Of a stretch of 64,000 nt of DNA, positions 24,001 to 35,144 are shown in pieces. Numbering within the stretch: position 1 is the stretch's first letter; the number at the start of each line of letters is the position of its first letter. The position numbers and the translations under genes were made by a program. This DNA is from Dendrophyllia cribrosa (Eukaryota > Cnidaria > Anthozoa > Scleractinia > Dendrophylliidae), in contig JAJLRJ010000004.1 in assembly GCA_024195265.1 (NCBI GenBank), positions 42,228,488 through 42,292,487 on the forward strand. The letters are read 5' to 3'. The notes under the pieces were generated by a model. The model made no database searches. It was not told the origin of the DNA and saw only the letters and a program-made list of their open reading frames with translations.

Positions 24001-27000
24001 GTGGAACTATAAACCGCATTATTTGCTTGTCAAAATAATACAAATTGAAACGGTTTTTCTTTGCAATATTTCGATTTAGATCCCTGTCATGAATAAAGCG
24101 CTTTCAATTGTAAAATTGCATTGACATGTGTTATGCAAATTTCGCTCAACGGTTCTGGCAAGGAAACGAGTTGTACACTATACAACAGGAAAATAATTAC
24201 GGAAAACGTTGTTCCGCCTTTCACTCACAATTTAGACTGATGAAGCCTCTTTAATTGTCCCGCACGAAATGATTTATCACATTAAAAACAATTAATATTT
24301 AATGTTTTGTTCAACACGAGTTTTAACGTAGCTTCAAATGCAAATTTGGTGTTGGAACCGTCGCCAGACAAGTTGCTTGAAACATTTCACTTTTAGTCTC
24401 GACTTAAAACTTTAAGTCTCCAGTCCTTTACTCCGCATAATTTTTGGGTCGTGGAGGTAAATGTACGTATTGCGTACCTACCTTTTTTCTGCAGGGTCGC
24501 GGAGGTAAAGGTAATATCTATGTGTGGGCGACTGGTAATGGTGGTCTAACAGATGACGACTGTAACTGTGACGGTTACACCACAAGTATATACACTATAT
24601 CCGTAGGATGCATAGGTGATCACGGATTATCTGCTTACTACACCGAGCTGTGCTCGTCTACTCTGGGTGTTACATTCAATGGAGGATCACACAGGGAGAA
24701 GGAAGAAAACAAAATGGTAACTTTTGCGTACCCTTTCTGCCAAGTGTCCTGAAAAGCGCTTAAAATCTGAAACATCGTTTGAACCATATTACTTAAGGTT
24801 ACAGTGTACCTTCGGGGGTGTCTCCAGTATAACAGCTCTAGCGTCTTAAGATTACACTTAATATACCTAAACCCCGATATCAAATTAAAGCTTATAGAGC
24901 TGGCTATCTAAATATGGAAACCATTTGGTAATAAAATGAATTGTCGAATTTTTTACGACGTCTAAATTCGAACGTCCGAATCAGCTTTAAAACGCTATAA
25001 CTCAAAGCGATTATTATATTTTGCTAATTTGATTTGTTCTCGGATTTCCGGACACGAAGCGCTATAAAAACGTGTCGGCGATTTCCCATATTCAGTTGTA
25101 GTGAAAAGTTACAGAATATTTTCGAAAACGGGAGAAAACAAATTGAAGTGATCGCACGGAAATGGTTCTTGACGAAAAAGTTTTCGGAAATAAGAAATTC
25201 GCCGATATAATTTGGTTGATTATATGTTAGCCTAGCTTGTGTCCAAATTTGAGGAAAATCGAACAAATTCCCTTTGAGTTGTAGCTCTTTAAAGTGTTCC
25301 CTACAAGCGAAAAATTAACTTTGAGAAAACAGCGCTTAGAAAAACATATCGCTTCATAAACAAACTCCGCCCACAAAAGTTATACCGTCATTTCTCCGTC
25401 AATTTTCACTATTTTTCGATAATTTTTTTTTGGATGAAAGTTCATTCTGTAAACTTATTTTGACGCCAAAAAAAAATTCAATAAATTTTCGATCTGAAGG
25501 TACACTGTAACCTTAACCATATTACCTAAATTATTATAATAGGTAAACAAATCACTTTATTCAAGTGTGAAATGTATTTAGTGAAAAGTACCAATTGAAG
25601 ACACTATAAATGACAGGAAGTAACGTTATAAACTGAACAAAAACATTTTAAAAAATAGTGGGAAAATGTTTCGTGGCCTAGAATTTGAAACACGGGACTA
25701 CCGTGTTGAAAATCCTCGTTTTATTTTGAGCCGGTCGCAAGGGCCGCGTTATGGCACGAAAGTTCTGATAATTCCACAAACTCACTCAGAAAGCGAAAAC
25801 TACAGTCTCGGTTTCATTTTAAAAGTTTATGTTGTTTCAGGTGACCACAGATCTACATCACAAGTGCACTGAAGAGTTTAAAGGCACATCATCTGCGGCT
25901 CCACTAGCGGCAGGAATGTTCGCTCTCGTTCTACAGGCAAAGTGAGTTCTTTAATTCATTGCCGGTTCGGTGATCTGTTAAGGGCTGTAGGCAATCTGAG
26001 AAAGTGAATGGCTTTGGTGGTCTTTTTGCGTTCTTCGCAGAAATGGCACCCGAGGTCTAAAAGACAAAATAATAAATTGGCGATGTACCTCGGTAATAAA
26101 ATATGAATAGTGTTTCTGACTGGTCAATCGATTACTCCTCAGAGAAGTTAACATCAAAATTCCAGACAAAATCCCTTGGCTGCCAATCATTTCAAATAAC
26201 CTCCGAAGTTGGTATTTTATCACAAAACACTCCTCGATTCTTGAAGTATTTCGATAGCAGTGTCCACGGTTTTTTCGCGTCGCTATTTTGAACGCAGAGA
26301 AGGACCTGGGACGAAGTTGGTTTGAGGTTTGATTCTGTAAGTAAAGATGTGTTTTAACTGTTTTTTTTTTGTTTGTCATTTTTAGCCCAAACCTTTCATG
26401 GAGAGATCTCCAACATCTTGTAGTAGAAACTGCACAAGTAACAAGCCCAGTCGATGAAGGCTGGATGAAGAACGGAGCAGGCTATCATTTTAACCACAAG
26501 TTTGGCTTTGGAAGGTTAGATGCCTCGGCGATGGTGAAAAGAGCGAAAACCTGGAAGAGTGCGGCTCCACAAAGAACTTGCCACGGACCTTCCAGTCAAA
26601 CACAACAGTGAGTAATTATAAACAATACATCAGCAACCACTGTCCACCGCGTGTCATCATTACTTAGTGAGGTTATGTTGATTGCATGATTTCTTGTTAA
26701 GAAGAAGACCAGCTAGTTTGGCTGGATGTTTTTGCTTCTTACTTACTTGTAGTTTTGACGTTTTCAAGATAGTCTTGCTCCAACTACTAAAACTGTCAAT
26801 ACACACAAAAAAGAACATACATTCAGGGCATCGCTATTCTTAGTACTTTCAGTTGGTTTGTTGTTATTGTCGGGAATTGCTGGTAAGGTCCCAACATTTA
26901 TTACTTTTATAATAATAATAACAATATTTATACAGGGAGCTCACTTCACTATTATAGTGGTATTCTGTGAAGCCCTGTGTAAATAAAAAATAAAAATAAT

Positions 27001-30000
27001 GGTTAAAAGCCAACTAAGTTAAAAGATTAAAAACTACAAAATTACGCTAAGAATTATATATAATACACTAAAAGCTATAAAAACATGTAAGTTGTAAAAA
27101 ACTTACTAAAAAGGTAATGCTTAGGGCTAACTATAGATTTAAAAAAATAGTTTTTAGTTTTTTTGCTTTTTGGAATTCAAAGGAAATTGTTTTAACATTA
27201 TTGTTGAAAAGGAGATTTTCTACTGGATAGCGATATGGACTCTTAGAAACACTTTTATTTTCAGGGAAATCCCCGCTGGCGGAACCCTGTCAATCACCAT
27301 CGATACCATAGCATGCGATGGAACGGACAAGGAGATCACCAAGCTAGAACACGTGACCCTGACCGTTAGCTTTCAGCACCGGCGTCGCGGCGACGTCAGC
27401 ATCGACTTGTTCTCGCCGAGTGGGACTAGGAATGAAATGCTCTCTACTCGGCGTTATGACGATTCAAAGAATGGGCTTCATGATTGGACATTCATGACCG
27501 TGCATAACTGGGGAGAGAATCCCAAAGGGGTGTGGGTCATGAATGTTACTGATAACATCGCTACCTTGAACAAGGGGGTGGATGTGAATGGATATCTACA
27601 ACACGACACCAGTAAACAGGAAGCTGACGTGGAGGACTTGGAAGAAGAGGTCAGTTTACATCCTCGGCCCCAGGGCCTTCTTCGCTTTGTTCAATTCAAA
27701 ATGGCGGGGCTTTTGCTTTTTTTGGCGGGCGAGTGCTGAATTTAGTAGTGGTCGCCATTTTGGTTTTGCACAACGTCGGGGACTGAGAGGAGTGAAAGGG
27801 GATGGGGAGGGGAAGGAGAAGAGAAAGAAAAAACGCCCGCCCGCAAGGCCTATCATATCAGGAAACACCCCCTCTTAATTATTCATATGATCACTTACCG
27901 CGCTTTATCCCCACGGACGCATTGTTCGCGCTTAACTACTGTTAGTATTTAAAACGGTGCGTTTGATTTCTTTACTTTTTAGTTTCAAGCTTTCTTTTTC
28001 ATTGCTGCCCTCTTTATGAAATTATTTGAATTGCCTCTGTTGTCAAAGGAGAAAATTGTGGTTTGCCATTCATTGTACCTGAAAAAGGCTGGTTTTGTAT
28101 CGCGATCTTTGCTTCTATACCCTGTTTAATGGTACAGTGTCCCGCCGTAATATTGAAGTTTCGCTGTTCTAATTTTTATGTTATATTTAACAAATACCAA
28201 CAACTGTACAACTAAATTGGTTAAAAATTATACATGGCAAAATAGAACAAGTAGGTTGGTAGAATAGTGCAGGATAACAACGATGGAAGTGAATTACAGT
28301 TCATTAAATTTAATTTAATTTCGTGACAGTGTTGTCATGATTGCCTTTCTGGTAAGACTTTGACCCTTTTAGTCCTTATTTTGTGTTTTTAGTTTATATT
28401 TGTTTACTTTCACCGCTTTTTGTGATTTTTTCCTCTTAAAAGAAAAAGAAGCAAGCTTAAAGCAGGCTATACGTAATAAAACACGTTATATTAACCGGGA
28501 CACAGTGCCTTTAAATCAGTGTTATTTGTCACTAACTTCCTTTCCTTCATCGGCGTAAGGTTATTGATGATGAGAAAAAAACTCAAGAATTAGAAGCTAA
28601 AAAAGGTGGAAAGAATGGCGCTAAAAGCCCGTTGTTGGACGCGCCTTACCCGGAGGGAGTCAAGAAACATAAGATTCACATTCCTGACGCTCCGGAGGAT
28701 AACTCAAACAGCGAGGAAGAAGAAGAAGAGAAAAACAACGGTGAGGCAAAATGTACAAGATATAAATTTATTCTTTTTCAATTTTAAACCGAGCTTTTAT
28801 ATTTCATTGTTCCTTGAGGACAACAAAAATGGACAAAGCGGTAGTCTTGGAATACGATAATATCGATGCTACACCAAGATTGTGTTACGTTATCGTTTTC
28901 CAAAAGTCCAACCATTTGTCTGTTTTTGCCGAAGTTACATTCGTAGGCATTATATCCCCATGTTAAGGTAACCTAGCCTGCGACCAAGCATTTGGGCTCG
29001 GAGACGAGGGTCGAGTCTCACATCTTCCACTCCCTCGCAGGCAGTAAGATAACCCGTTTAAGGTTTCCCGTATGTGTTGGGTATCAGATTATACCTTATT
29101 ATAGGAAATTAACGCTCCTGTAAATTAAGGTCTTTAAAATTAACGCGACTTAAATTAACGCGAATTGGAGAGAAAATTTCTTTCGAATAAAGGAAACTAA
29201 CGCGAGAGAGGGGGCAAATTTTCAAACTGAAGAAAATTAACGCGATTATTGATGCAAGTCTCTCAAGATATTTTGGCTGACTGTGTAGTACAAAAAAAAA
29301 ACGGATGTCGAGAACCGCTCTTCTGAAGGCAAGAATGAACTGGAAATATTGCAGATGACATATCTTTAAGGCTTTTACATTGTAAGAGATTGAAATATAG
29401 TGTGCAGAAAAGAAAAGGTTATTGTTTCCTTGTTGCTATATGTGTTCGGACGGTATCCATGCAGAATTTGGGTTGAAATTAAGGTCTCGGAAATAAACGC
29501 TCCACTTAAATTATGCGGTCGCGGAAATTAACGCTCACAAAAATTAACGCGACTTAAATTAACGCGAATTTTGAGAATTCGCGTTAACTTCCTATTATAA
29601 GGTAGAATAAACACATTTTTATGGTTCTCTGATTCGCACGGTAAGGAAATACTTAGATGAAGACACCCCAGCACGAGACCGATGGGTTGTGCCGTTCCTG
29701 TCCTGGATTAGTAAATAACAAGGGAAAACATGTATCCATCCATTCGTAGTTATTTATTTTCGAAAATGAGAAAGCAGCTAATAAATTTTATATGGGAGTC
29801 CCCCCCCGGGGGTAAATTCAAAGGATAAGATTCCCTTTCCTAAAATTATCAGCCGCTGAAATATTCAGCTATGAAAACCGAATGTGTCAAATTGTATCAG
29901 CTTTCATATAGTTTGCTTCAAAAGCACTAAAATGATATCGAAAACCAGTTCAATGCCATTCCAAGCTTCGTTTTCCTAAACTGATTCCCCGTTGGGTGTC

Positions 30001-30593
30001 CCTGTCCACTCCTCCTAATACGGCCTCATTCTTGTCTCAAAGTACCAGGCAACGCAGAGGCGGACGACTGGGGCGACTATGACCCAGGGACGTACGACAC
30101 CTTTCTTCCAGAGGAATTCCAAAACGGTGTGGGGATGAGTCAGGATCCTGGCGCCTTCTTTACCTCGTATGGAACGCCGGAAGTGACACCGCGAGACAAT
30201 AACTATCAGATAGAAACTGCGTCTAAAAAGACACTTCATGACGAGGATATTGGTGACGATGAAAGTAACAAAGTTTATGGGTACGATCGTTATATTTACA
30301 CTAATGATCCTGAAGACCCTACGAAGTTATCCGAGAACAAACGAACGGATACCGATTATCAGGGACAAAGAGTTCAGGTTACTACTGAAGAGACTGGCTC
30401 TCAGCGAGTGCAAGTAAATAATGGCTTCCAAGAGGAGTTTGTTCCCGGTTTAAATCCCGAGTCCGGGCGGATTAGTTCAGGGGTGTTTTTAGAATGGAAA
30501 CTGACATTTTACGGGACGGGTCCCGAGGACAGCGTGTCGGGATACGGGGACGATGACGATGATGCCACGTCTGACGTAGATCTAGATTTATAG
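15036..30593 (+). CDS. Proprotein convertase (furin/PC type), copy 2, complete
   Basis: Thirteen exons: 15036-15329, 18491-18595, 19862-19951, 21699-21845, 22433-22506, 22986-23074, 23763-23935, 24495-24716, 25841-25941, 26386-26607, 27265-27649, 28560-28740, 30043-30593. They sum to 2634 bases, or 877 residues, with all phases consistent. Residues 1-24 form a signal peptide, followed by a basic stretch. The prodomain spans about 66-148 ([23 protein letters not shown]). The catalytic set is Asp198 (SILDDG), His238 (HGTRC), Asn339 (ATGNGG) and Ser415 (GTSSAAP). The P domain begins near 530; its final strand ([11 protein letters not shown]) comes about 230 residues after the preceding core because of an acidic insert encoded mainly by exons 12 and 13. 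The C-terminus is Asp-rich and has no membrane anchor. The intron after 23935 uses a GC donor (AAG|GCAAGT). The exon 13 acceptor could be 30042 or 30048, both in phase. The start is the only ATG before the signal peptide. Tandem paralogue of the gene at 520-8463. Confidence 0.93.
16190..16470 (-). repeat. 105-base-family repeat, about 85-base period, reverse orientation
   Basis: Three close copies containing TTTGAGTCTGTGGATGAAA, GTGACCATTCAAATGAAAC and CAGCAGTACTTTTGCATGG, in intron 1 of convertase copy 2. Confidence 0.85.
16471..17639. other. Rest of intron 1 of convertase copy 2
   Basis: AT-rich sequence without a recognised exon or repeat end; 15330-16189 is likewise featureless. Confidence 0.4.
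17640..18076 (+). mobile_element. 3' end of a non-LTR retrotransposon (CR1/L2-like)
   Basis: The frame ending at 17892 reads [19 protein letters not shown] and [14 protein letters not shown]...SFKSC, the usual C-terminus of CR1/Jockey-type reverse transcriptases in invertebrates. An AT-rich 3' UTR follows, ending AATAAAGTTTACCTACC with short ACCTACC repeats, typical of the 3' tail of this class. It lies inside intron 1 of convertase copy 2 and is 5'-truncated. Confidence 0.75.
18080..18440 (+). repeat. Dispersed repeat D, copy 1
   Basis: About 400-base unit with ACAACTAAATTGG near its start and GCCGGGACAGTGTACCTTTA at its end. Related to 28127-28527 and 50213-50606. Confidence 0.7.
18707..19362. 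mobile_element. pogo-like element hit by family C MITE
   Basis: Outer sequence has TACAGTCATCTCTTTC at the left and GTTAAGAGAGAGTTGACTATA at the right with GTGGTCG repeats. The family C MITE (18764-19161) sits inside it between TTAA duplications. Confidence 0.6.
18764..19161. mobile_element. TTAA-type MITE, family C, second copy
   Basis: Ends AGTGCACCTAAAC and TTTAGGTGCACT with exact TTAA on both sides (18760-18763, 19162-19165). Confidence 0.87.
20437..21337 (-). mobile_element. Reverse transcriptase fragment of a non-LTR retrotransposon
   Basis: Minus-strand 21337-20849 encodes [12 protein letters not shown] (the catalytic YADD), then the thumb region ([16 protein letters not shown]). The frame shifts near 20860-20880 and continues to a stop at 20437 with [11 protein letters not shown]...[10 protein letters not shown]. 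The 5' part of the reverse transcriptase, the endonuclease and ORF1 are absent. It sits in intron 3 of convertase copy 2, antisense to the gene. Flanks at 20043 and 21326-21345 share AGCCTGTGAACAGG in inverted orientation, so it may be part of a composite repeat. Confidence 0.87.
21880..22120. mobile_element. CCAAT-rich MITE, family B
   Basis: ACCAATCAGAAGTAAAAC, CGTTTTTCCGTG and ATTGGTTCATTGC match the family; ends are worn. Confidence 0.7.
22562..22835. mobile_element. CCAAT-rich MITE, family B
   Basis: AACCAATCAGAAGTAAAAC, CGCGTTTTCCCGCGCTTGG and TGATTGGTTCATTGG; right end AAAACTGCTCTA. Confidence 0.78.
24782..25525. mobile_element. MITE with long flanking direct repeat
   Basis: Inverted ends AAGGTTACAGTGTACCTTC and GAAGGTACACTGTAACCTT, flanked by AACCATATTAC(T/C)T on both sides (from 24782 and from 25514). 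It lies in the intron before exon 25841-25941. Confidence 0.85.
26890..27130. repeat. AT-rich repeat in intron 10
   Basis: AATAATAATAAC run and a small inverted repeat around TTCACTATTATAGTG; otherwise unassigned. Confidence 0.4.
28127..28527 (+). repeat. Dispersed repeat D, copy 2
   Basis: Begins near GTACAGTGTCCCGCCG and ends CCGGGACACAGTGCCTTTA. Very similar to 50213-50606. Confidence 0.8.
28741..29091. other. Intron 12 left part
   Basis: No element recognised; a weak GACGAGGGTCG repeat trace near 29000. Confidence 0.35.
29092..29604. mobile_element. MITE with TTAACGCGA subrepeats
   Basis: Ends TACCTTATTATAGGA and TCCTATTATAAGGTA are inverted. AAATTAACGCGA-type motifs are repeated next to both ends. 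Inside intron 12 of convertase copy 2. Confidence 0.82.
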
Positions 30594-30764
30594 TGTTAGT
30601 GCATAGTAATCGTTTGCCTTTTTTATCATTGCGATTGTTTAACATCTCATTCCCGAGAGTTTCAAAGCTCAAAAGTGGGGAAAAAAGTCACATTTGTTTG
30701 TTCTCTAATAACCAAAAACAAGTATCAACGCATAAAGCTTCTTTTAATTAATAGATTATTATTA

Positions 30765-31025
30765 AATTTTCATTCACAGACTTCAAAGTAAGCGTCACTT
30801 TGTACAGCACGATAAAGAGTACAACAGCAAATTAATTCTCAGTAGCCGAATTCCAAAGGTGACACTTCAGGAATTTATTCGCAAACTCGATCTGACGTTT
30901 ACTTGACGTTGTACAGCATAATAAACAACACCGCAGGAAAGTACTTCTCAATAGCTTTCATTTGAATGGTTACACTGTAGGATTTCATCCACAGACTCAA
31001 AAGTTAGAACCACCTTGTACAGCAT
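30765..31025 (+). repeat. 105-base-family repeat array
   Basis: Two to three degraded units with GTACAGCATAATAAACA and ATTTCATCCACAGACTC, just after convertase copy 2. Confidence 0.78.
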
Positions 31026-31101
31026 AAAAATTATCAGCTTGAATGAATTCACAGTAATTGTCACTATCTATATATTTCAACATTTAGATTTACATTTCAC
31101 A

Positions 31102-31252
31102 CTATAGACCCTTTTAATAATTACCACGATGCATCATTTTCCGCTAATGACGTCAAACATATTCTTTTGAATTGCAAGAGAATTCAAAAGAATATGTTTG
31201 ACGTCATTAGCGGAAAATGATGCATCGTGGTATTTATTAAAAGTGTCTATAG
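31102..31252. mobile_element. Near-perfect palindromic MITE
   Basis: Arms of about 70 bases (CTATAGACCCTTTTAATAA at the left) with a tiny centre TGCAAG. Contains TGACGTCA-like sequence in each arm. Confidence 0.88.
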
Positions 31253-32394
31253 GATTCCATCTCATGAGTCGAGGATTGGCTCCAAGGGCATTAGGGTTAA
31301 AGAAAATCTCACTGAACAATTAAATAAGTGAAGAGGTATTTCACTGTTATAAGCTCTGGTTAGCGATATCTCATTGTGAAATACGGACTATTAGGCAACC
31401 AAATGTTTAATTGGGCGTTTTCATGAATCAGAATAGAAAAAAACCCAATTAAACGGAGGAAAATTCCTGCCTAAATTACGCCTATTTAAAATAATAAGTT
31501 TCTTTAATGAAAAGGAAAATGAAAAGGAGAGTTTTTTAATTTCAAATTACTTCTATGTCTAGGAGTATCCCGATTTTATTTGATATTTCAGGTTTGATTG
31601 ACAGGTGAGTCAAGATGGGGGTATCTCCTTAACAATAAACCCTTAAATAGTTATTTTAGGCACTTTAACAGCTAACACTACAGGTTAAACAGTTAACTTA
31701 CTTTGTAACACGGAACACTAATCTTTAAATTGCAGGAGTTTTAACACTAAACAGTTTATGATTAAAAAAAAACACTTACAAGTAATGCCATCTAGACGCT
31801 TTTACCACTTGCTCAAGTGGTTTTAATTTGCTTGTTAAACGTTTGCTTAGACCGATGTCGCTCGTAATAAAACTTAGCTTATAATATAACTATATTTGAA
31901 ATTCAGGGATCCCTTTTTTGTCAGCGCATGGCACGTGATTAAATTTCCCACATCTAACTTACCTCTCTTGCTCCCAAGAGTTCCGGAGTCGAAATTTTGC
32001 ACTGAAACAGCATCTTTTTTAATTTAAAACATATTAGAAAAGAAACAGCTCCACAAAAGAAGAACCTTTTAGCATTCATTTAAATGGTCACAACATGGGG
32101 TCTCGTTCATAGCATCAAAAGGTAGACCCTCCTTGTAAAGCATAATAAACACTACATGGTCACACATTAGGGTTTTAGCCACGCAATTAAAATTTAGACA
32201 CAATTTGAAGAGCACACGAAACAGTTAAGGCAAATGAAAAGACTGCCAAAGAGTGTTTGTTGGAATGGTCACACATTAGGTTTCCATTTGTCCAAGACGC
32301 AAAATTCACATAACGAAATTAAAGATTCGGCCCTGGGAGCGAAAGGCTTAGCGAAATACGTCTTTTGGTGTGAAATGAGTCGGAAAGTGCTTTT
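31253..32394. other. Intergenic
   Basis: 31260-32080 shows nothing recognised; 32090-32290 has two degraded 105-base repeat units. Confidence 0.5.
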
Positions 32395-33165
32395 CGGTTT
32401 TGATACGAGAGCACAAATCATACACACTAGTCAGTCAACGCATTGCAGCGTTTGTTCTCACTCACTGCTAATCTTACTACACCATTATTACATTTTGATT
32501 TTGTGTAGAAAATGTCCCTCTCTTATTTTGTAAAATCGATCAATGCTATTCTTTCTTCATAGATAACTTCTTGAATGATACCATTTAATGCTCGCTTCTT
32601 TTGTGAATATCATGTACAATACCTCCTTACTGGTGATTTTTGAATAGACGCAATCTTAATCAATAAAAGTTAACAATTTTGTAAATGGCCTTCTCTGTTT
32701 ATCACGATGCCATGGCAGTGGGGATGGGTGGGTAGCGAGGGAGGGAGGGAGGGAGTGAGGAAGACACCAAGTGAAATAACCAGACAGTATGCTATACTAC
32801 TCTTAACTCCTTGTGCTGCAGGATCTCCCACCATTCCTTGTTTACCAGGTGCACCTGGCGGCCCCATAATACCTCACTCTTACAAATGTGATACTCGTCC
32901 ATTTTCAAAGTCTGCGGTATGAAAGTCATGAAAAAAAAGATTCTCAATAAACTCAACTGTAATTGCTTTTTCTAAAGGTCAAGGAATCTCATTATTTCAT
33001 TCTGTATCCTAAGCTAAGGGCAATAATTCGAAGCGATTGGTATTTGAAACCTAAAAAGAATAGAAGATCAACTCAAGATGAGAGAAACATTTAGTACTTG
33101 TCTGGTTTTGTGGCCATTGGGCGTATTTGGGACTAGAAATGCATTGTCCCTTCGATAAAGATTGA
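32395..33165 (+). repeat. Duplicated block, copy 1
   Basis: Matches 50618-51371 at high identity, from GGTTTTGATACGA to TTCGATAAAGATTGA. It contains a candidate collagen exon. Confidence 0.88.
32820..32873 (-). other. Candidate 54-base collagen triple-helix exon
   Basis: The minus strand reads six perfect Gly-X-Y triplets (GIMGPPGAPGKQGMVGDP), exactly 54 bases, the classic fibrillar-collagen exon size. A stop precedes it in frame, and the flanking splice sites are poor: AG is present before it but without a pyrimidine tract, and there is no GT after it. The plus strand has a good acceptor (CTTGTGCTGCAG) at the same place, so strand and status are uncertain; it may be a relic. Confidence 0.35.
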
Positions 33166-33589
33166 ACTGTGGCAAAAACAACAACGTAATAAAACTATGT
33201 TTCCTTCTTCGCTAGCTACCATTGGCAGCATTTTTGAGAGAATCCTTCATATGCTGTATTTCCTGCAAAAACTTTGAATCCGCCATTTTCATCTCGGTCA
33301 TATCACGAACCGACTATCTCAATTCACACGAACAACGCAATGGTTAACAAAATCGAAACGACAGATAAAACTGAAGTATGCATGTGAAGATATTTGCAAC
33401 TTTGTTGCTTTGGTGATATTTTTGGATCCTTTCCGTAGTTATTCATCCTTCACCAATGCTAATTAACGCAGTCTTAAACTTCAAATTGTGAGAGAAATAC
33501 TGGACAATATAGTGCTGTTCGTTCTTGAGAGTATCATTTAGTTCTCACTATACGGAAGTTGAAACGTTCGCAAGTTTCAGTTCTGTGAT

Positions 33590-33617
33590 TGATTGATTGA
33601 TTGACTGATTGATTGGC
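33590..33617. repeat. (GATT)n microsatellite
   Basis: GATTGATTGATTGACTGATTG run, similar to 1386-1411. Confidence 0.85.
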
Positions 33618-34730
33618 GTGCAAGCACAAAATTACTTGCCAAGTCTGTCATCCGTTGATGAAACAATATACAGTCAAACCTCTATTAAAGTGTCTATGAA
33701 ATGTAATTTATTTTATGATGTATCGAAAGTTTAACCTTTATACACCTTGGAATAAAAGGTTTAAAGTGTTAGAGACAATGCGAAACGCTTTTTTTGTGGT
33801 CGCAAAGTTAGGTTGTTGGCGCTAAAAAGTGGCTCCAATTTGTGCGCGGCCAAAAAAAGTGTCATATTAGCGGAGCTCTGCGGGCCGAAGGCCCGCGCGG
33901 AGCCCCATACTCATAGAACCTATGCCCGTCATTTTTTATGGTCATGGCTAGCGGAATGTTTCACCGGCGCGTCGTGTGCCCGCTGCCCTCCCTCCGCCGC
34001 CGCCGTTGCACAGGACTAGCTCGCGGGCGCGTATGACGTCGCAAAACATGCGGGTACGACGCCATGTTGAAACCAAAGCGAGGCTTTGAGCGTTTACCAT
34101 TTGTATGGAAAAACCGGTTGTTCCGGTGGAAAAACAAATGGAACGGTTCATCCCAACGGAAATTTTCCGGGAAAAAGGTAATACCTTTCAAGGTATTTCC
34201 TTTTTCTCGCTTTCAACGGAACGACCGGAATTTTCTGTACCATTTGTTCGCATCACTAGTACCAGGCTTCTTCGCGAAATAAGGAAGCTCGAAGATGGCG
34301 GATCACTTTGAAGAAGGAAATTTACTCCGAGTTTGTTCGTGTGAAAATTGCCACTTTTCATCGGCTATATTGCGGACAGATTTCCTACAACATGACTGCG
34401 AAATTACAGGTGGATGGACATTTTTGACTGCCGACAGTTGTTTAATTTTAACTTTTACGAATCGTGCTTGCTGCATGCTTGTCATGGGATAGCGATTCGC
34501 ATAACTGAAGTTGTCGTACGTAGCATCAAAGCTGGAATTCTAACGTTAAAGGGAAGCTGTCACGAGGGCGCATGCGCGAGTTTTTTCGAATCGAAACTTG
34601 AAACATTCTCGTCCCCAGAGCCTTCGTTTCGTTTGGTCAGCGGAAAAAAACGAAGGGCTCTGGTAACAGTGCCTTCCGGATGTCGTAAAATCCACGACAT
34701 CCGTTAGCGCATGCCTAATGCATTAGTGTA
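33618..34730. other. Intergenic, locally GC-rich
   Basis: 33870-34060 is CpG-rich with a GCGGGCCGAAGGCCCGC hairpin. A frame at 34294 (MADHFEEGN) ends at a possible donor, but no partner exon is recognised. Confidence 0.4.
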
Positions 34731-35144
34731 CTATAGACCAATATCACGCTAGTATGGAATGAAAATATATTTAATTTAGTGGGAAAAAGAGTCCAGTATC
34801 ATATTCAGCACATCAAAATGAGTAAAACTGTAAAGTTTCGTAAAGATTGCTCGTACACGGACGGAGATATGAACTTTTGAAACTTAGTACTCTGCCTAAT
34901 TTTTACAAAGAAATGTATGGGAAAAACACGAAAACGAGGCTGGACGAGCAATCTATGCCCGTCCACCATACATTTCTTTGTAAAAATGCTCAGTTTCGAA
35001 ATTTCATATCTTCGTCAGTTTGCTAGCAATCTTTACAAAACTTTGTAGTTTTACTAATATCGACATGCTGAATTTTATGCTGGGCTCTTTTCCCCAATAA
35101 ACTCAACATATTTTTGTGCCATGCTAGCGTGATATTGATCTATT
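34731..35144. mobile_element. Long palindromic MITE
   Basis: Ends CAATATCACGCTAGTATGG and CCATGCTAGCGTGATATTG; inner arms share CATACATTTCTTTGTAAAAA. About 410 bases, foldable over its whole length. Confidence 0.85.

Noticed and set aside
34294..34435. Possible first exon MADHFEEGN...CEITG with a GT donor
   Set aside because: No recognisable domain and no partner exon could be identified.
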